Assembly (NCBI GenBank): GCA_964549335.1
Contig: CAZJUQ010000027.1
Location: 68,110-132,109 of the forward strand
Reading direction: 5' to 3'
From: Sulfidibacterium sp964549335
GTDB lineage: Bacteria; Bacteroidota; Bacteroidia; Bacteroidales; F082
Length of the DNA: 64,000 nt
Shown here: positions 51,562 through 60,502 of the stretch, in pieces
Numbering within the stretch: the first letter of the stretch is position 1
Layout of the letters: every line of letters begins with the position of its first letter
Position numbers and translations under genes: made by a program
Notes under the pieces: generated by a model
Databases searched by the model: none
Told to the model about the DNA's origin: nothing
The model's input: the letters and a program-made list of their open reading frames with translations, nothing else

Positions 51562-51594
51562 TTGTCGCACACCTCTGTTTTTTACCTATTTTTG
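51562..51594 (+). promoter_or_regulatory. Promoter of the GWxTD gene
   Basis: TATTTTTG at 51587-51594 with TTG at 51562-51564 and a 22-base spacer, slightly long. The leader to the ATG at 51688 would be about 85 bases. Confidence 0.45.
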
Positions 51595-51687
51595 TAATTA
51601 AAACGGATATCTGTAATGAAACAATAATTTACACAAATAAAACTTTGAAACAGACTATGTTATAATTAATCACCAAATTACAAACCG

Positions 51688-53145
51688 ATGAAAAGAGTAA
51701 TTATCATTTTCCTGTTTTCCTTTATTGCGTTTTCAACCCAGTCAAAAACGTTAAGGGCATACATGTCGTACTCGGTTTTTAACAATCCCGGAGGCACCCC
51801 CTACATAGAGACCTATCTTACCATTCAATCGAACAGTTTGAACTTTGTCAAAACCGGAAACGGGAAATACAGCGGCAGCGTATTTGTCGAAATACTTTTT
51901 CATAAAGCCTCCGACAGCACCATTGTTAATTTTAACAAATATGCCCTACATATGCCCGAAACCTCCGATACAAACGGCATAGCTTTCAACCTGCTCGATG
52001 TGCAGCGATATACGTTGTCGAAAGGAAATTACTTTTTCGAATTAAAAATAAAAGACAAGAACGGGAATGATAAGCCTTTTGTTTACTACGAAAGTTTTTC
52101 CATAAATTTCCCCGATGACCGTCCTTCATTCTCCGATATAGAATTGATAGGCGACTATTCGAAAAGTAACGACACTTCCATACTTGTAAAAAACGGTTAC
52201 AAATTGATACCGTATATTTTTTCCTATTTTCCGCAATCGGTTTCCACATTGGACTACTATCTGGAGTTTTATCCGGGCACAACGGCAACGGATAAATACT
52301 TAATAGTATTTTTTATAAGACCTTTCGAGATAGACAACAAGCTTGAAAAATATATCCATTACAAAAAAATAGAGACGAACGGGGTAAAGGTTTTGTTGAA
52401 CAGCATGGATATTTCAACACTTCCTTCGGGCAATTACTATTTGGTGGTAGAGGCCCGCGACCAACATAACAATTTAATAGCTTCAAAAAGGCTCTTTTTT
52501 CAAAGAAGCAACCCCGCAGCATCACAAGAGATTTACAAGACCTTTTTTGCCGACGCCAAAAACACATTTGCGGGACAAATAACCAACCGCGACACTCTTG
52601 TTCAATACATAAAATATTTATATCCCATTTCGACGGAGATGGAGAGGGTTTTTGCCGAGTCGCAAATCAAAACGGCCGACATTGCCCAGTTGCAAAACTA
52701 TTTTTACGGTTTTTGGCTTAAACGCGACAAAATTCATCCGCTATTGAAGTGGTTGAAATACAAAGAACTTGTGGATCAGGTTAATCACGATTTTACAACA
52801 ACTGCTTACAAAGGATACGAGACCGACCGCGGGAGGGTATATTTGCAATACGGACCTCCAAACGTTATGACGAAAAGTTATCACGAACCCGCCGCTTATC
52901 CGTACGAAATTTGGCACTATTACAAACTCGACAACCAGCGTAACATAAAATTCGTTTTCTATTCCAAAGATTTGGCTACAAACGATTTTCAATTGATACA
53001 TTCAAATGCAATAGGCGAACTGTCAAATTATCAATGGCAAACGTTTATATATAATCGCACTTGGAAGTATAACAACATTGATAACACACAGCCGCCCGAT
53101 GCGTGGGGAAATCAAGCCAGCGACTATTATTATCATCCGAGGTAA
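51688..53145 (+). CDS. GWxTD domain-containing exported protein
   Basis: A 485-residue protein with a signal peptide (to about residue 20). The middle is beta-rich (two Ig-like segments suggested by strand pattern, about 25-270). The C-terminal part carries the GWxTD-type domain: the helix around FYGFWLKRDKIHPLLKWLKYKELVDQ, then KGYETDRGRVYLQYGPPNVM (the family Gly-x-x-Thr-Asp-Arg-Gly core, residues near 370-390), YPYEIWHYYKL and KFVFYSKDL. This domain is found in exported proteins of several phyla; its function is not known. The gene is followed by the GT2 gene after 56 bases with its own -7 element. It is probably periplasmic or on the outer membrane. Confidence 0.85.
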   Translation: MKRVIIIFLFSFIAFSTQSKTLRAYMSYSVFNNPGGTPYIETYLTIQSNSLNFVKTGNGKYSGSVFVEILFHKASDSTIVNFNKYALHMPETSDTNGIAFNLLDVQRYTLSKGNYFFELKIKDKNGNDKPFVYYESFSINFPDDRPSFSDIELIGDYSKSNDTSILVKNGYKLIPYIFSYFPQSVSTLDYYLEFYPGTTATDKYLIVFFIRPFEIDNKLEKYIHYKKIETNGVKVLLNSMDISTLPSGNYYLVVEARDQHNNLIASKRLFFQRSNPAASQEIYKTFFADAKNTFAGQITNRDTLVQYIKYLYPISTEMERVFAESQIKTADIAQLQNYFYGFWLKRDKIHPLLKWLKYKELVDQVNHDFTTTAYKGYETDRGRVYLQYGPPNVMTKSYHEPAAYPYEIWHYYKLDNQRNIKFVFYSKDLATNDFQLIHSNAIGELSNYQWQTFIYNRTWKYNNIDNTQPPDAWGNQASDYYYHPR

Positions 53146-53162
53146 TAATTGATTTTTTAAAT

Positions 53163-53170
53163 TATTTTTG
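53163..53170 (+). promoter_or_regulatory. -7 element before the GT2 gene
   Basis: TATTTTTG matches TAnnTTTG, 31 bases before the TTG start at 53202. A TTG at 53149-53151 is too close to serve as a -33 element. Confidence 0.45.
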
Positions 53171-53201
53171 CCACCATTGTTAAAAATAAAATTTTACCCT
53201 A

Positions 53202-54221
53202 TTGAAAAAAACGGCAGTTGTCATCCTTAATTATAACGGAAGCGAATTTTTAAAACGTTTTTTACCCGGCGTAATCGAAAAAAGTGTACATGTAGCCGAT
53301 ATTATTGTTGCCGATAACAACTCCACAGACGATTCCGTTGAATTTTTGGAAAAGGAGTTCCCTCAAGTAAGAATAATAAAACTACCTGTAAACAGAGGGT
53401 ATGCAGGAGGATACAACGAAGCATTGAAGCATGTAAAAGCCGAATATTACGTATTGCTTAATTCCGATATAGAGGTAACCGACGGCTGGATTGAAAATGT
53501 AACCGGTTTGATGGACAGCGATAAAAATATAGCCGCGTGCCAGCCCAAAATTCTTTCGTGGTACAATAAAAATTATTTTGAATATGCGGGAGCTGCCGGG
53601 GGATATATCGACAAATACGGCTATCCGTTTTGCAGAGGCAGAATTTTCCAGTCGTTAGAAGAGGATAAGGGACAATACGACGACGTTAGAGAGGTGTTTT
53701 GGGCTTCGGGGGCATGTATGTTTGTGAGGGCGGATGTTTTTCATGAACTGGGAGGTTTTGATGCGGATTTTTTTGCACATATGGAAGAGATTGATTTTTG
53801 CTGGAGGGCAAAAAACCGGGGATACAAAATAACGGTTCAACCCGCATCGTCGGTTTACCATATAGGCGGTGGTACTTTGCCGAAAAGTTCGGCACGGAAA
53901 ACCTATCTCAATTTCAGAAATAACTTCTCGCTGTTATACAAAAATATGGAAAGCGGAAGACTGTTTGTAACCTTTATCTTGCGCTTGTTTCTCGACGGGA
54001 TAGCGGGAATAAAATTTTTCGTGGAGGGACATCCGGCCGATACATGGTCGGTAATAAAAGCCCATTTTTATTTTTATAAAAATATGGGGAAACTGCATAA
54101 AAAACGCAAACAACTTCAACATAACAAAATATCTTGCATCTATAGCGGAAATATCGTTTTTGAACATTATGTTCTTCGAAAAAAGACATTTAACGACCTG
54201 CAGTCAGAAAAATTCACCTGA
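53202..54221 (+). CDS. Glycosyltransferase family 2
   Basis: A 339-residue GT-A glycosyltransferase, like rhamnosyl and related transferases that extend surface polysaccharides. The nucleotide-sugar domain shows VVILNYNGSEFL, ADNNSTDDSVEFL, GYAGGYNEAL, YYVLLNSDIEVTDGW (DxD-like) and the acceptor-side ED-like HMEEIDFCWRAKNRGYKI. A hydrophobic stretch (FVTFILRLFLDGIAGIKFFV) near the C-terminus probably associates with the membrane. The start codon is TTG (53202); the next ATG is deep in the domain. It is near no other glycan genes. Donor and acceptor are unknown. Confidence 0.9.
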   Translation: MKKTAVVILNYNGSEFLKRFLPGVIEKSVHVADIIVADNNSTDDSVEFLEKEFPQVRIIKLPVNRGYAGGYNEALKHVKAEYYVLLNSDIEVTDGWIENVTGLMDSDKNIAACQPKILSWYNKNYFEYAGAAGGYIDKYGYPFCRGRIFQSLEEDKGQYDDVREVFWASGACMFVRADVFHELGGFDADFFAHMEEIDFCWRAKNRGYKITVQPASSVYHIGGGTLPKSSARKTYLNFRNNFSLLYKNMESGRLFVTFILRLFLDGIAGIKFFVEGHPADTWSVIKAHFYFYKNMGKLHKKRKQLQHNKISCIYSGNIVFEHYVLRKKTFNDLQSEKFT

Positions 54222-54266
54222 CAAACAGTCCTGCCATATATTTAGCCGGAAGGAAAATTTCATGTT

Positions 54267-55169
54267 TTACAAGTCGTGTATCAAACTTTTATCGTCATTT
54301 TTTGAAAACTCGGGCTGTATGGTAACGTGCTCTATTCCGAACGAAGCGGCAATATTTTCAATTTCTTGAAGTTTTGCTTCAAATTCAGAAACGGAAATGT
54401 CATTTTCAAAATCGACATGAGCCTCCATATTGGTATTGTTATCGGTAAGTTTCCACAAATGCAGATGATGAATATTTTTTACCCCTTCAATTTTTTCAAT
54501 TTTTTGTACAAGCAATTTTATGTCGATATTTTTGGGTGATGACAGCAAAATAATATCCAGAGAGGTAATAAGCAAATGCCAACCCGAATAGATAAGATAA
54601 ACCGAGATGGCAAGAGTGATAATGCCGTCAACGCCGTAGTAACCGTAAAATTTTATAATCAGCCCGCCAGCAAGTACGGCCACCGAAGTAAGCATATCGG
54701 TAAAAAGATGAAGGTAAGCCGATTTGATGTTTATACTCTCTGTTGCCTCCTTGTGCAACAAAAGAGCGCTTATGCCGTTAACGGCAATTGATGCTACGGC
54801 AAGCCAAATTACATATCCCGCTTTTATTTCCGAAGGGTTTAAAATGCGAATAACGGCTTCGTATCCCAGATAAAAAGCTATTCCCACCAAAGTTGCCGAA
54901 TTGATGAAAGCGGCAACTATTTCCGTTCTTTTCAAGCCGAAAGTATGTTTTACGGTGCTTTTTTTTGATGCCAATTTGGAGGCAATCCACGATATCGCCA
55001 ATGCAACCACATCGCTGAAGTTGTGAAGCGCATCCGAAATTAAAGCCATACTACCCGAAATAAAACCGCCGGTAATTTGAGCTACGGTAATAGCTATATT
55101 AAGCAGTATAGAAACGGTTAACGATTTGCCTTTAAATTCTCCGTGGTTATGTCCGTTGTGGTTGCTCAT
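54267..55169 (-). CDS. CDF family divalent-metal exporter (CzcD-like)
   Basis: A 300-residue inner-membrane exporter of zinc or a similar divalent metal, driven by H+ exchange. Six helices lie between residues about 18 and 205, with metal-site motifs DALHNFSDVVAL (helix 2) and HLFTDMLTSVAVL (helix 5). A histidine-rich N-terminus (NHNGHNHG) and the cytosolic C-terminal ferredoxin-like domain (EGVKNIHHLHLWKLTD, FGIEHVTIQPEF) are as expected. It converges with the GT2 gene (45-base gap) and the aldehyde dehydrogenase gene ends six bases upstream on the same strand, so the two are probably co-transcribed. Confidence 0.93.
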   Translation of the reverse strand: MSNHNGHNHGEFKGKSLTVSILLNIAITVAQITGGFISGSMALISDALHNFSDVVALAISWIASKLASKKSTVKHTFGLKRTEIVAAFINSATLVGIAFYLGYEAVIRILNPSEIKAGYVIWLAVASIAVNGISALLLHKEATESINIKSAYLHLFTDMLTSVAVLAGGLIIKFYGYYGVDGIITLAISVYLIYSGWHLLITSLDIILLSSPKNIDIKLLVQKIEKIEGVKNIHHLHLWKLTDNNTNMEAHVDFENDISVSEFEAKLQEIENIAASFGIEHVTIQPEFSKNDDKSLIHDL

Positions 55170-55175
55170 AAATAT

Positions 55176-56540
55176 TTATTTTACCCAAACGGTTTTGGCA
55201 TTAACAAATTCGCGGATACCCATGTAAGAGAGTTCGCGTCCGTAGCCCGAGCGTTTGGTTCCGCCGAAAGGCAGACGGGGGTCCGATTTTGTCATTTCGT
55301 TAATAAAGACAGCTCCCGCTTCCGTCTTTTTTGCGAGCCGTTCGGCAAGGTCAATATCTCGTGTCCATATGCTTGCTCCCAAGCCGTATGGTGTATCGTT
55401 GGCAATACGTATTGCGTCGTCGGCATCCTTAGCTGCAATGACAACTGAAACGGGTCCGAATGTCTCCTGGTCGAATACGGGCATTCCGTGTCTTACATTG
55501 GTTATTAAAGTGGGTTTATAAAAGAGTGATTTTTTGTCGAGCCGGCTTCCTCCCGTGATTATTTCGGCACCCATCTCCACCGATTTATTTACTTGATTCT
55601 CGATATTTTCAAGCAAATCGGGACGTGCCATAGGTCCCATGTCAACGGTTTCGTCCATTGGGTCACCGAGCACCATGTTTTCCAGCAGTCTTTTTTGTTC
55701 AGAGATAAATTGGTTCAACAAGGGTTCTTCAACAATAAAACGTTTTGCCGAAATACAGACCTGTCCGGCATTCAAAAACCGCGAACAGACTCCGGTTTTG
55801 CAGCTTGTATTAAATTCGGCGTCTTTTAATATTACATAGGGGTCGGAACCGCCCAATTCCATAACGCTCTTTTTGAGGTATTTGCCTGCTTGTGCCGCCA
55901 CTATTGCGCCTGCACGCTGACTTCCCGTCAATGTAACGCCTTCCACGTGTGCATTGGCGATAACCTTTTCAGACAGTTCAACGGGAATAAGAAGATTGGT
56001 AAATACATTTCCGGGAAACCCCGCCTCAACAAATATCTGTTCAATTTTTATTGCCGAGCCGAAAACGTTGGGGGCATGTTTTAATACAAAGGCGTTACCC
56101 GCCATCATTGTGGGTACCGCAGCACGAAAAACCTGCCAAAAAGGAAAATTCCAAGGCATTATTCCGTAAATTATTCCCACGGGGTCGAACCGTACATAGC
56201 TTTTTGATGCTTCGGTGGCAAAAGTTTCAGGTTTCAGCATGTCCGCCGCGTTATCGGCATAGTATTCGCAAAGCCATGCGCATTTTTCTATCTCCGCTCT
56301 CGACTCCGCTATTATTTTACCCATCTCGGCCGTTATAAGGGCGGCATAATCATCTCTGTTGCGCCGTAACAGGTTTGCCAGGTTTTTAAACAATACCCCC
56401 CTCTGTTCAACATCCAACATCTTCCATGCGGTAAAGGCTTGGTACGATTGCTCCAATTTTTTTTCCAATTCCGCAGCATTAATATATTTGTATTCCGCAA
56501 TAACTTCTCCCGTGTACGGGTTTACTGTCGTTGTAACCAT
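55176..56540 (-). CDS. NAD(P)-dependent aldehyde dehydrogenase (succinate-semialdehyde type)
   Basis: A 454-residue aldehyde dehydrogenase. The Rossmann region contains IMPWNFPFWQVFRAAVP and LTGSQRAGAIVA; the catalytic glutamate is in MELGGSDPYVIL and the nucleophilic cysteine in NAGQVCISAKRFIVEE (about residue 264). The pattern AGQVCI(S/T)AKR and FPFWQVFR fits the succinate-semialdehyde dehydrogenase subgroup best. The reaction oxidises an aldehyde to its acid, perhaps in GABA or succinate-semialdehyde use. The CDF exporter gene starts six bases downstream. The exact substrate remains inference. A 143-base AT-rich gap follows on the upstream side. Confidence 0.88.
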   Translation of the reverse strand: MVTTTVNPYTGEVIAEYKYINAAELEKKLEQSYQAFTAWKMLDVEQRGVLFKNLANLLRRNRDDYAALITAEMGKIIAESRAEIEKCAWLCEYYADNAADMLKPETFATEASKSYVRFDPVGIIYGIMPWNFPFWQVFRAAVPTMMAGNAFVLKHAPNVFGSAIKIEQIFVEAGFPGNVFTNLLIPVELSEKVIANAHVEGVTLTGSQRAGAIVAAQAGKYLKKSVMELGGSDPYVILKDAEFNTSCKTGVCSRFLNAGQVCISAKRFIVEEPLLNQFISEQKRLLENMVLGDPMDETVDMGPMARPDLLENIENQVNKSVEMGAEIITGGSRLDKKSLFYKPTLITNVRHGMPVFDQETFGPVSVVIAAKDADDAIRIANDTPYGLGASIWTRDIDLAERLAKKTEAGAVFINEMTKSDPRLPFGGTKRSGYGRELSYMGIREFVNAKTVWVK

Positions 56541-56683
56541 TGTTAATTTTTTTTACAAAATTAAAATAAATCGGTTGCAGGTATTAATAGACGGGATAAA
56601 TTGTTTAAAGGAAAAAAAGATTAAAAACACATTATTCTAATTAAGCGGGTAGGGCTTCATAAATAAAACTCCCCTAACCCACC

Positions 56684-57397
56684 CTACCTGTTTTTAAGCA
56701 GTTCTTCAAGTTTTTCGGTATCGGTTGCGCTTATGGTAAGGGTACCGTTTTCGTCAACGGTAATTGCAATATTATATCTCGGATTGTTTTCTCCTCCAAG
56801 TTCAAAATTCATGTAAATAGCACCTTTCATAATCACTTCGCCGTATTTTTTCTCCATTTCCCTGGCGTTTTTACTCTCTTTAGTCATTGGTATATGGGCT
56901 TTTCGCGCAATAATTTCAGCCTGTTTCATTGCTTGTTTGTATCGTCCTTTGTAAACCAGCGTAACCGAATTGTAACCCTCAATCTCGTTATCTTCGGAAG
57001 TTACCTGCGAAAAATCTTTATCGAGCACCATACCTTCGGGTTCGGTAAGACCCAAATCTTTAGCCCATTGCGGCAATTTTACAGCAGGATGGTAGTTTGA
57101 ATTACGCGCAATTTTTCTTCCGTATTTTTTATTTATTTCATTAAGCCGTTCGTGAGCCTGTGCCTGGGTTATTTTTCCCGACGCCAAATCTTTTTGCAAA
57201 CTGTCCATTGCCGCTTGCATGGAATCTATTAAGTCCATTGTACGGTCAACTTTGCTTATTGTACGGTTAAAAGTACCAAGGTCCTTATTAAACTTATGGG
57301 CTTCGCTAGGCTTTTGGTCGTCGCACGCCGTAAGTACAAGAAGAAATATCAAACCTTGTGCAACTATTGACCGGCTTATGCAAAAAATGTTTTTCAT
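56684..57397 (-). CDS. Hypothetical lipoprotein with a coiled coil
   Basis: A 237-residue protein from the ATG at 57397, with a signal peptide ending LLVLTACDD (lipobox). A helical segment follows (about 35-85: NRTISKVDRTMDLIDSMQAAMDSLQKDL), then a proline-containing linker (YHPAVKLPQWAKDLGLTEPEG) and an alpha/beta domain (IEGYNSVTLVYKGRYKQAMKQAEII ... YNIAITVDENGTLTISATDTEKL). I do not recognise the family. It is divergent from the DUF4783-nadC operon. A start at 57424 would add nine polar residues before the signal, so the later start is preferred. Confidence 0.7.
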   Translation of the reverse strand: MKNIFCISRSIVAQGLIFLLVLTACDDQKPSEAHKFNKDLGTFNRTISKVDRTMDLIDSMQAAMDSLQKDLASGKITQAQAHERLNEINKKYGRKIARNSNYHPAVKLPQWAKDLGLTEPEGMVLDKDFSQVTSEDNEIEGYNSVTLVYKGRYKQAMKQAEIIARKAHIPMTKESKNAREMEKKYGEVIMKGAIYMNFELGGENNPRYNIAITVDENGTLTISATDTEKLEELLKNR

Positions 57398-57510
57398 TTT
57401 AAATAAATCTTTATGTTTGCCCAAAAATAGTGTTTTTTTTACGGGCTTAATAATAACGGCATTAAAATTAATTCACATAATATTGTAAATAAAATTGCAC
57501 ATAAAAATCT

Positions 57511-57921
57511 ATGTTACTTTATGCAAAAAAAATACAGGCACGTTTGATGTTAACCGTTTTTACCGTTTTGTTGCTTCCGGTGGTGTTGCATGCCCAACAA
57601 AAAGGCGGCATTAAATCCGACGTTGAGAATTTTATTAGGACTGCCGACATACAATTCATATCGAAATATTTTAAAGGTTACACCGAAGTGGAAATTCCGG
57701 GTTTCAGCGGCGTTGTAAACCATGTTAAAGCTCAAATGTTGATAAAAGATTTTTTCAAAAACAAAAAGACAGACGATTTCAGTTTTAAAAAAGAGGAAAG
57801 CATTAACGGTTTATACTTTATAATACTTGATTTAAACCCAAATGGAAAAACCCAAAATCTTTTTATGTTATTCAAAAAAGATGGGCAAGGGTACATATTA
57901 CAAAAAATAGAAATAGGTTGA
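57511..57921 (+). CDS. DUF4783 family exported protein
   Basis: A 136-residue protein with a signal peptide (residues 1-29, basic then hydrophobic, ending VVLHAQ). The mature part has the fold pattern of a small SnoaL-like alpha/beta domain: DVENFIRTADIQFISKYFKG, VEIPGFSGVVNHVKAQMLIKDFF, GLYFIILDLN. This is the DUF4783 pattern, common just before nadC in Bacteroidota, as here: four bases separate the genes. The function is unknown and the link to NAD synthesis is only positional. Confidence 0.82.
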   Translation: MLLYAKKIQARLMLTVFTVLLLPVVLHAQQKGGIKSDVENFIRTADIQFISKYFKGYTEVEIPGFSGVVNHVKAQMLIKDFFKNKKTDDFSFKKEESINGLYFIILDLNPNGKTQNLFMLFKKDGQGYILQKIEIG

Positions 57922-57925
57922 TATT

Positions 57926-58762
57926 ATGACGATAGAAGAATTGATAAAATCGGCACTCGAAGAGGATATAGGCGATGGCGACCATACCACACTGTCAACG
58001 GTTCCGCCGCAGGCACGCGGCAAAGTGAAAATGATTGCCAAACAAAACGGCATAGTTGCCGGAATAGAAGTTGCCGAGAAGGTTTTCAAAGCCGTTGATC
58101 CCGGTTTGAAAATAGAAAAGTATTTAACCGACGGGCAACCGCTTAAAACAAGCGATGTGATAATGAGAATTGAGGGGAAGTCGCAATCGCTTTTGACGGC
58201 TGAACGCACGGCACTGAATTTTATTCAGCGCATGAGCGGAATAGCAACCTACACAAGGAGTCTTGTAAACAAGTTAAGCGGCTTGAACACACGTATTCTC
58301 GATACACGGAAAACAACTCCTTGCAACAGAATTGTGGAAAAAATGGCCGTAAAAGCCGGCGGTGGCGAAAATCACCGGTTCGGACTTTACGATATGATAA
58401 TGATTAAAGATAATCATATCGATTTTGCGGGAGGTATAAAACAGGCTATCGAAGCCACTTTAAAATACCTTGATGAAAACGGTAAAGATTTGAAAATAGA
58501 AATTGAGGTTCGAAATTTCGATGAACTGTATCAGGTGCTTGAAACCGGTGGTGTACACCGCATCATGCTCGACAATTTCAGCACCGGAGATCTCTACACG
58601 GCGGTTAAGATGATTGACGGAAAATACGAAACCGAAGCATCGGGAGGCATCACCGAAAGCACAATACGTGAATATGCCGAAACGGGTGTCGATTTTATTT
58701 CGGTGGGCGCTTTAACACATCACATAAAAAGCCTTGATATAAGCTTAAAAGCCGATTTGTAA
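57926..58762 (+). CDS. nadC: Quinolinate phosphoribosyltransferase (nicotinate-nucleotide pyrophosphorylase)
   Basis: A 278-residue cytosolic enzyme that converts quinolinate and PRPP to nicotinate mononucleotide in de novo NAD synthesis. Key blocks are ALEEDIGDGDHTT, LLTAERTALNFIQRMSGIAT, ILDTRKTTPCNR with the substrate-binding Arg and Lys, the GGGENHRFGLYDMIMIKDNHI motif, LDNFSTGDLYTAV and EASGGITESTIREYAETGVDFISVG. The length is typical. The order DUF4783-nadC-yihY-truA with gaps of 4, 14 and 13 bases makes this one operon. nadA and nadB are not nearby. Confidence 0.96.
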   Translation: MTIEELIKSALEEDIGDGDHTTLSTVPPQARGKVKMIAKQNGIVAGIEVAEKVFKAVDPGLKIEKYLTDGQPLKTSDVIMRIEGKSQSLLTAERTALNFIQRMSGIATYTRSLVNKLSGLNTRILDTRKTTPCNRIVEKMAVKAGGGENHRFGLYDMIMIKDNHIDFAGGIKQAIEATLKYLDENGKDLKIEIEVRNFDELYQVLETGGVHRIMLDNFSTGDLYTAVKMIDGKYETEASGGITESTIREYAETGVDFISVGALTHHIKSLDISLKADL

Positions 58763-58776
58763 AATATACCTGCTTT

Positions 58777-59739
58777 TTGAAAAAAGTTAATAACATAAAA
58801 AGTTTTTACGGTAAAACGGAACGCAAAATAATAGGGCTTTTGCGCAGGGTGGTTTTGCCAGGTTTCGACGATATGCCGTTATACGACGTCATGGCTTTTT
58901 TTTTCAGGGGATTGTTTAACGGTGTTCTCACATACAGGGCTTCCGCAATTGCATATAACTTTTTTTTGGCTCTGATACCTTTTATACTTTTTCTCTTTAC
59001 CTTGATACCTTTTGTAACGGGTAACGAATACCAGACCTATTTGTTGGAACTTTTAAACGAAGTTATTCCTTCAAACATATACGATTTGGCACGCGATACC
59101 ATCGAGGGTATTGTTAGCCGTCCACAGCACGAACTGCTCTCGGCGGGTTTTTTTATGGCCGTATATTTTGCCACAAACGGCGTCGATGCCATTATAGAGG
59201 GATTCAATCAAAGTTATCACCGTCCCGAATCACGACCTTGGTGGAAACAAAAAATAGTGGCTTTTTTTCTTATGGTTGTGCTCTCTATTTTAATCGTCAT
59301 CTCTTTTTCGTTGCTCGGTTTCGGACAGTTGAGTATTAACCTCTTGACAAAATATCACATAGTTACAAGCAAAGGGTCCATTATTTTATTGCAACTGTTA
59401 CGCTGGATAATTATAGCTTTCAATACCCTGTTAAGTGTTTCGTTACTTTACTATTTCGGACAATTAAAACGTCCGGAACACGGCAGGTACCGTTTTATCT
59501 CCCCCGGCTCCATATTGGCTACCTCGCTTTTTATTGTGGGCGGATTGTTAATAAAACTCTATTTCGAGAATTTTTCACGATACAATCTCATTTACGGCTC
59601 CATTGGTACACTCATTATACTTCTTGTATGGATTTATTACAATGCATTTATTATTCTTATCGGTTTTGAGTTGAATGCAAGTATAAAAACATCAAAAGAA
59701 AAGGCTCTGGAAAAGAACAAATATGTAAAAGTGTATTAA
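58777..59739 (+). CDS. YihY/BrkB family membrane protein
   Basis: A 320-residue inner-membrane protein with six helices (about 43-65, 90-106, 127-150, 165-190, 205-225, 240-262, with a final stretch 270-300). Family features are FFRGLFNGVLTYRASAIAYNFFLALIPF and FATNGVDAIIEGFNQSYHRPESRPWWKQK. Members are often annotated as ribonuclease BN or virulence factor BrkB, but the function is not settled. The start codon is TTG at 58777; the next ATG is inside the conserved region. It lies between nadC and truA in the operon. Confidence 0.87.
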   Translation: MKKVNNIKSFYGKTERKIIGLLRRVVLPGFDDMPLYDVMAFFFRGLFNGVLTYRASAIAYNFFLALIPFILFLFTLIPFVTGNEYQTYLLELLNEVIPSNIYDLARDTIEGIVSRPQHELLSAGFFMAVYFATNGVDAIIEGFNQSYHRPESRPWWKQKIVAFFLMVVLSILIVISFSLLGFGQLSINLLTKYHIVTSKGSIILLQLLRWIIIAFNTLLSVSLLYYFGQLKRPEHGRYRFISPGSILATSLFIVGGLLIKLYFENFSRYNLIYGSIGTLIILLVWIYYNAFIILIGFELNASIKTSKEKALEKNKYVKVY

Positions 59740-59752
59740 TAACAAAACAGCA

Positions 59753-60493
59753 ATGCCCAGGTATCTGATAAAATTGTCATTCAAAGGAACGGCCTATCAC
59801 GGTTGGCAAATACAACCCGGCGCACATACGGTACAAGCCGAGTTAAACACCAAACTGAGCATGTTGTTAGGCGAAGATATCAACGTGGCAGGATGCGGTC
59901 GTACCGACGCAGGTGTCCACGCAAGGGTATTTTATGCCCATTTCGATATTTCCGGAATTACGGAAAAAAGGATGAAATCCATGGATGCCGTTTACAGGTT
60001 AAATTCTTTTTTACCTTCCGACATTGCCATCTTTTCCATAGAAAAGGTAAACGAAAATTTCAATGCGCGGTTCGATGCAAAAAGCCGTACTTACAGCTAT
60101 TATATAGCCCGGCGGAAAAACCCTTTTTTGCAGGAAACAAGTTACCTGTACACGGGCAAATTGAATATTGAAGCCATGCAAAAGGGTGCCGCAATACTTT
60201 CCCGTTACGACGATTTTACAAGCTTTTCGAAATCGCATACCCAAACAAAAACCAATATCTGCAAAATCTTTTCCGCCCGCTGGCAACAAAACGGCGATTT
60301 GTTGGTATTTACAATTAGCGCCGACAGATTTTTGCGTAATATGGTAAGAGCCATTGTGGGAACTCTGCTGGAAATAGGAAAAGGAAAAATCGAAGCCGGT
60401 GATATGCATGGAATAATAGAGGCGAAAGATAGAAAAAAGGCGGGATTTTCGGTTCCCGCCCATGCTCTTTTTTTGGAAAACGTAGAATACTGA
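59753..60493 (+). CDS. truA: tRNA pseudouridine(38-40) synthase
   Basis: A 246-residue enzyme that makes pseudouridine at tRNA positions 38 to 40. The catalytic aspartate is D52 in AGCGRTDAGVHARVF; other family blocks are LIKLSFKGTAYHGWQIQP, the segment around YSYYIARRKNPF, and RFLRNMVRAIVGTLLEIGKGK near the C-terminus. Length is normal. It is the last gene of the DUF4783-nadC-yihY-truA operon and converges with the T9SS protease gene, ten bases apart with no obvious terminator. Confidence 0.96.
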   Translation: MPRYLIKLSFKGTAYHGWQIQPGAHTVQAELNTKLSMLLGEDINVAGCGRTDAGVHARVFYAHFDISGITEKRMKSMDAVYRLNSFLPSDIAIFSIEKVNENFNARFDAKSRTYSYYIARRKNPFLQETSYLYTGKLNIEAMQKGAAILSRYDDFTSFSKSHTQTKTNICKIFSARWQQNGDLLVFTISADRFLRNMVRAIVGTLLEIGKGKIEAGDMHGIIEAKDRKKAGFSVPAHALFLENVEY

Positions 60494-60502
60494 AAGCCCT
60501 CT

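Noticed and set aside
56648..56688. GGTAGGG/CCCTACC inverted repeat after the lipoprotein gene
   Set aside because: The right arm includes the stop codon of the gene, the loop is 27 bases and no T-run follows; not convincing as a terminator.
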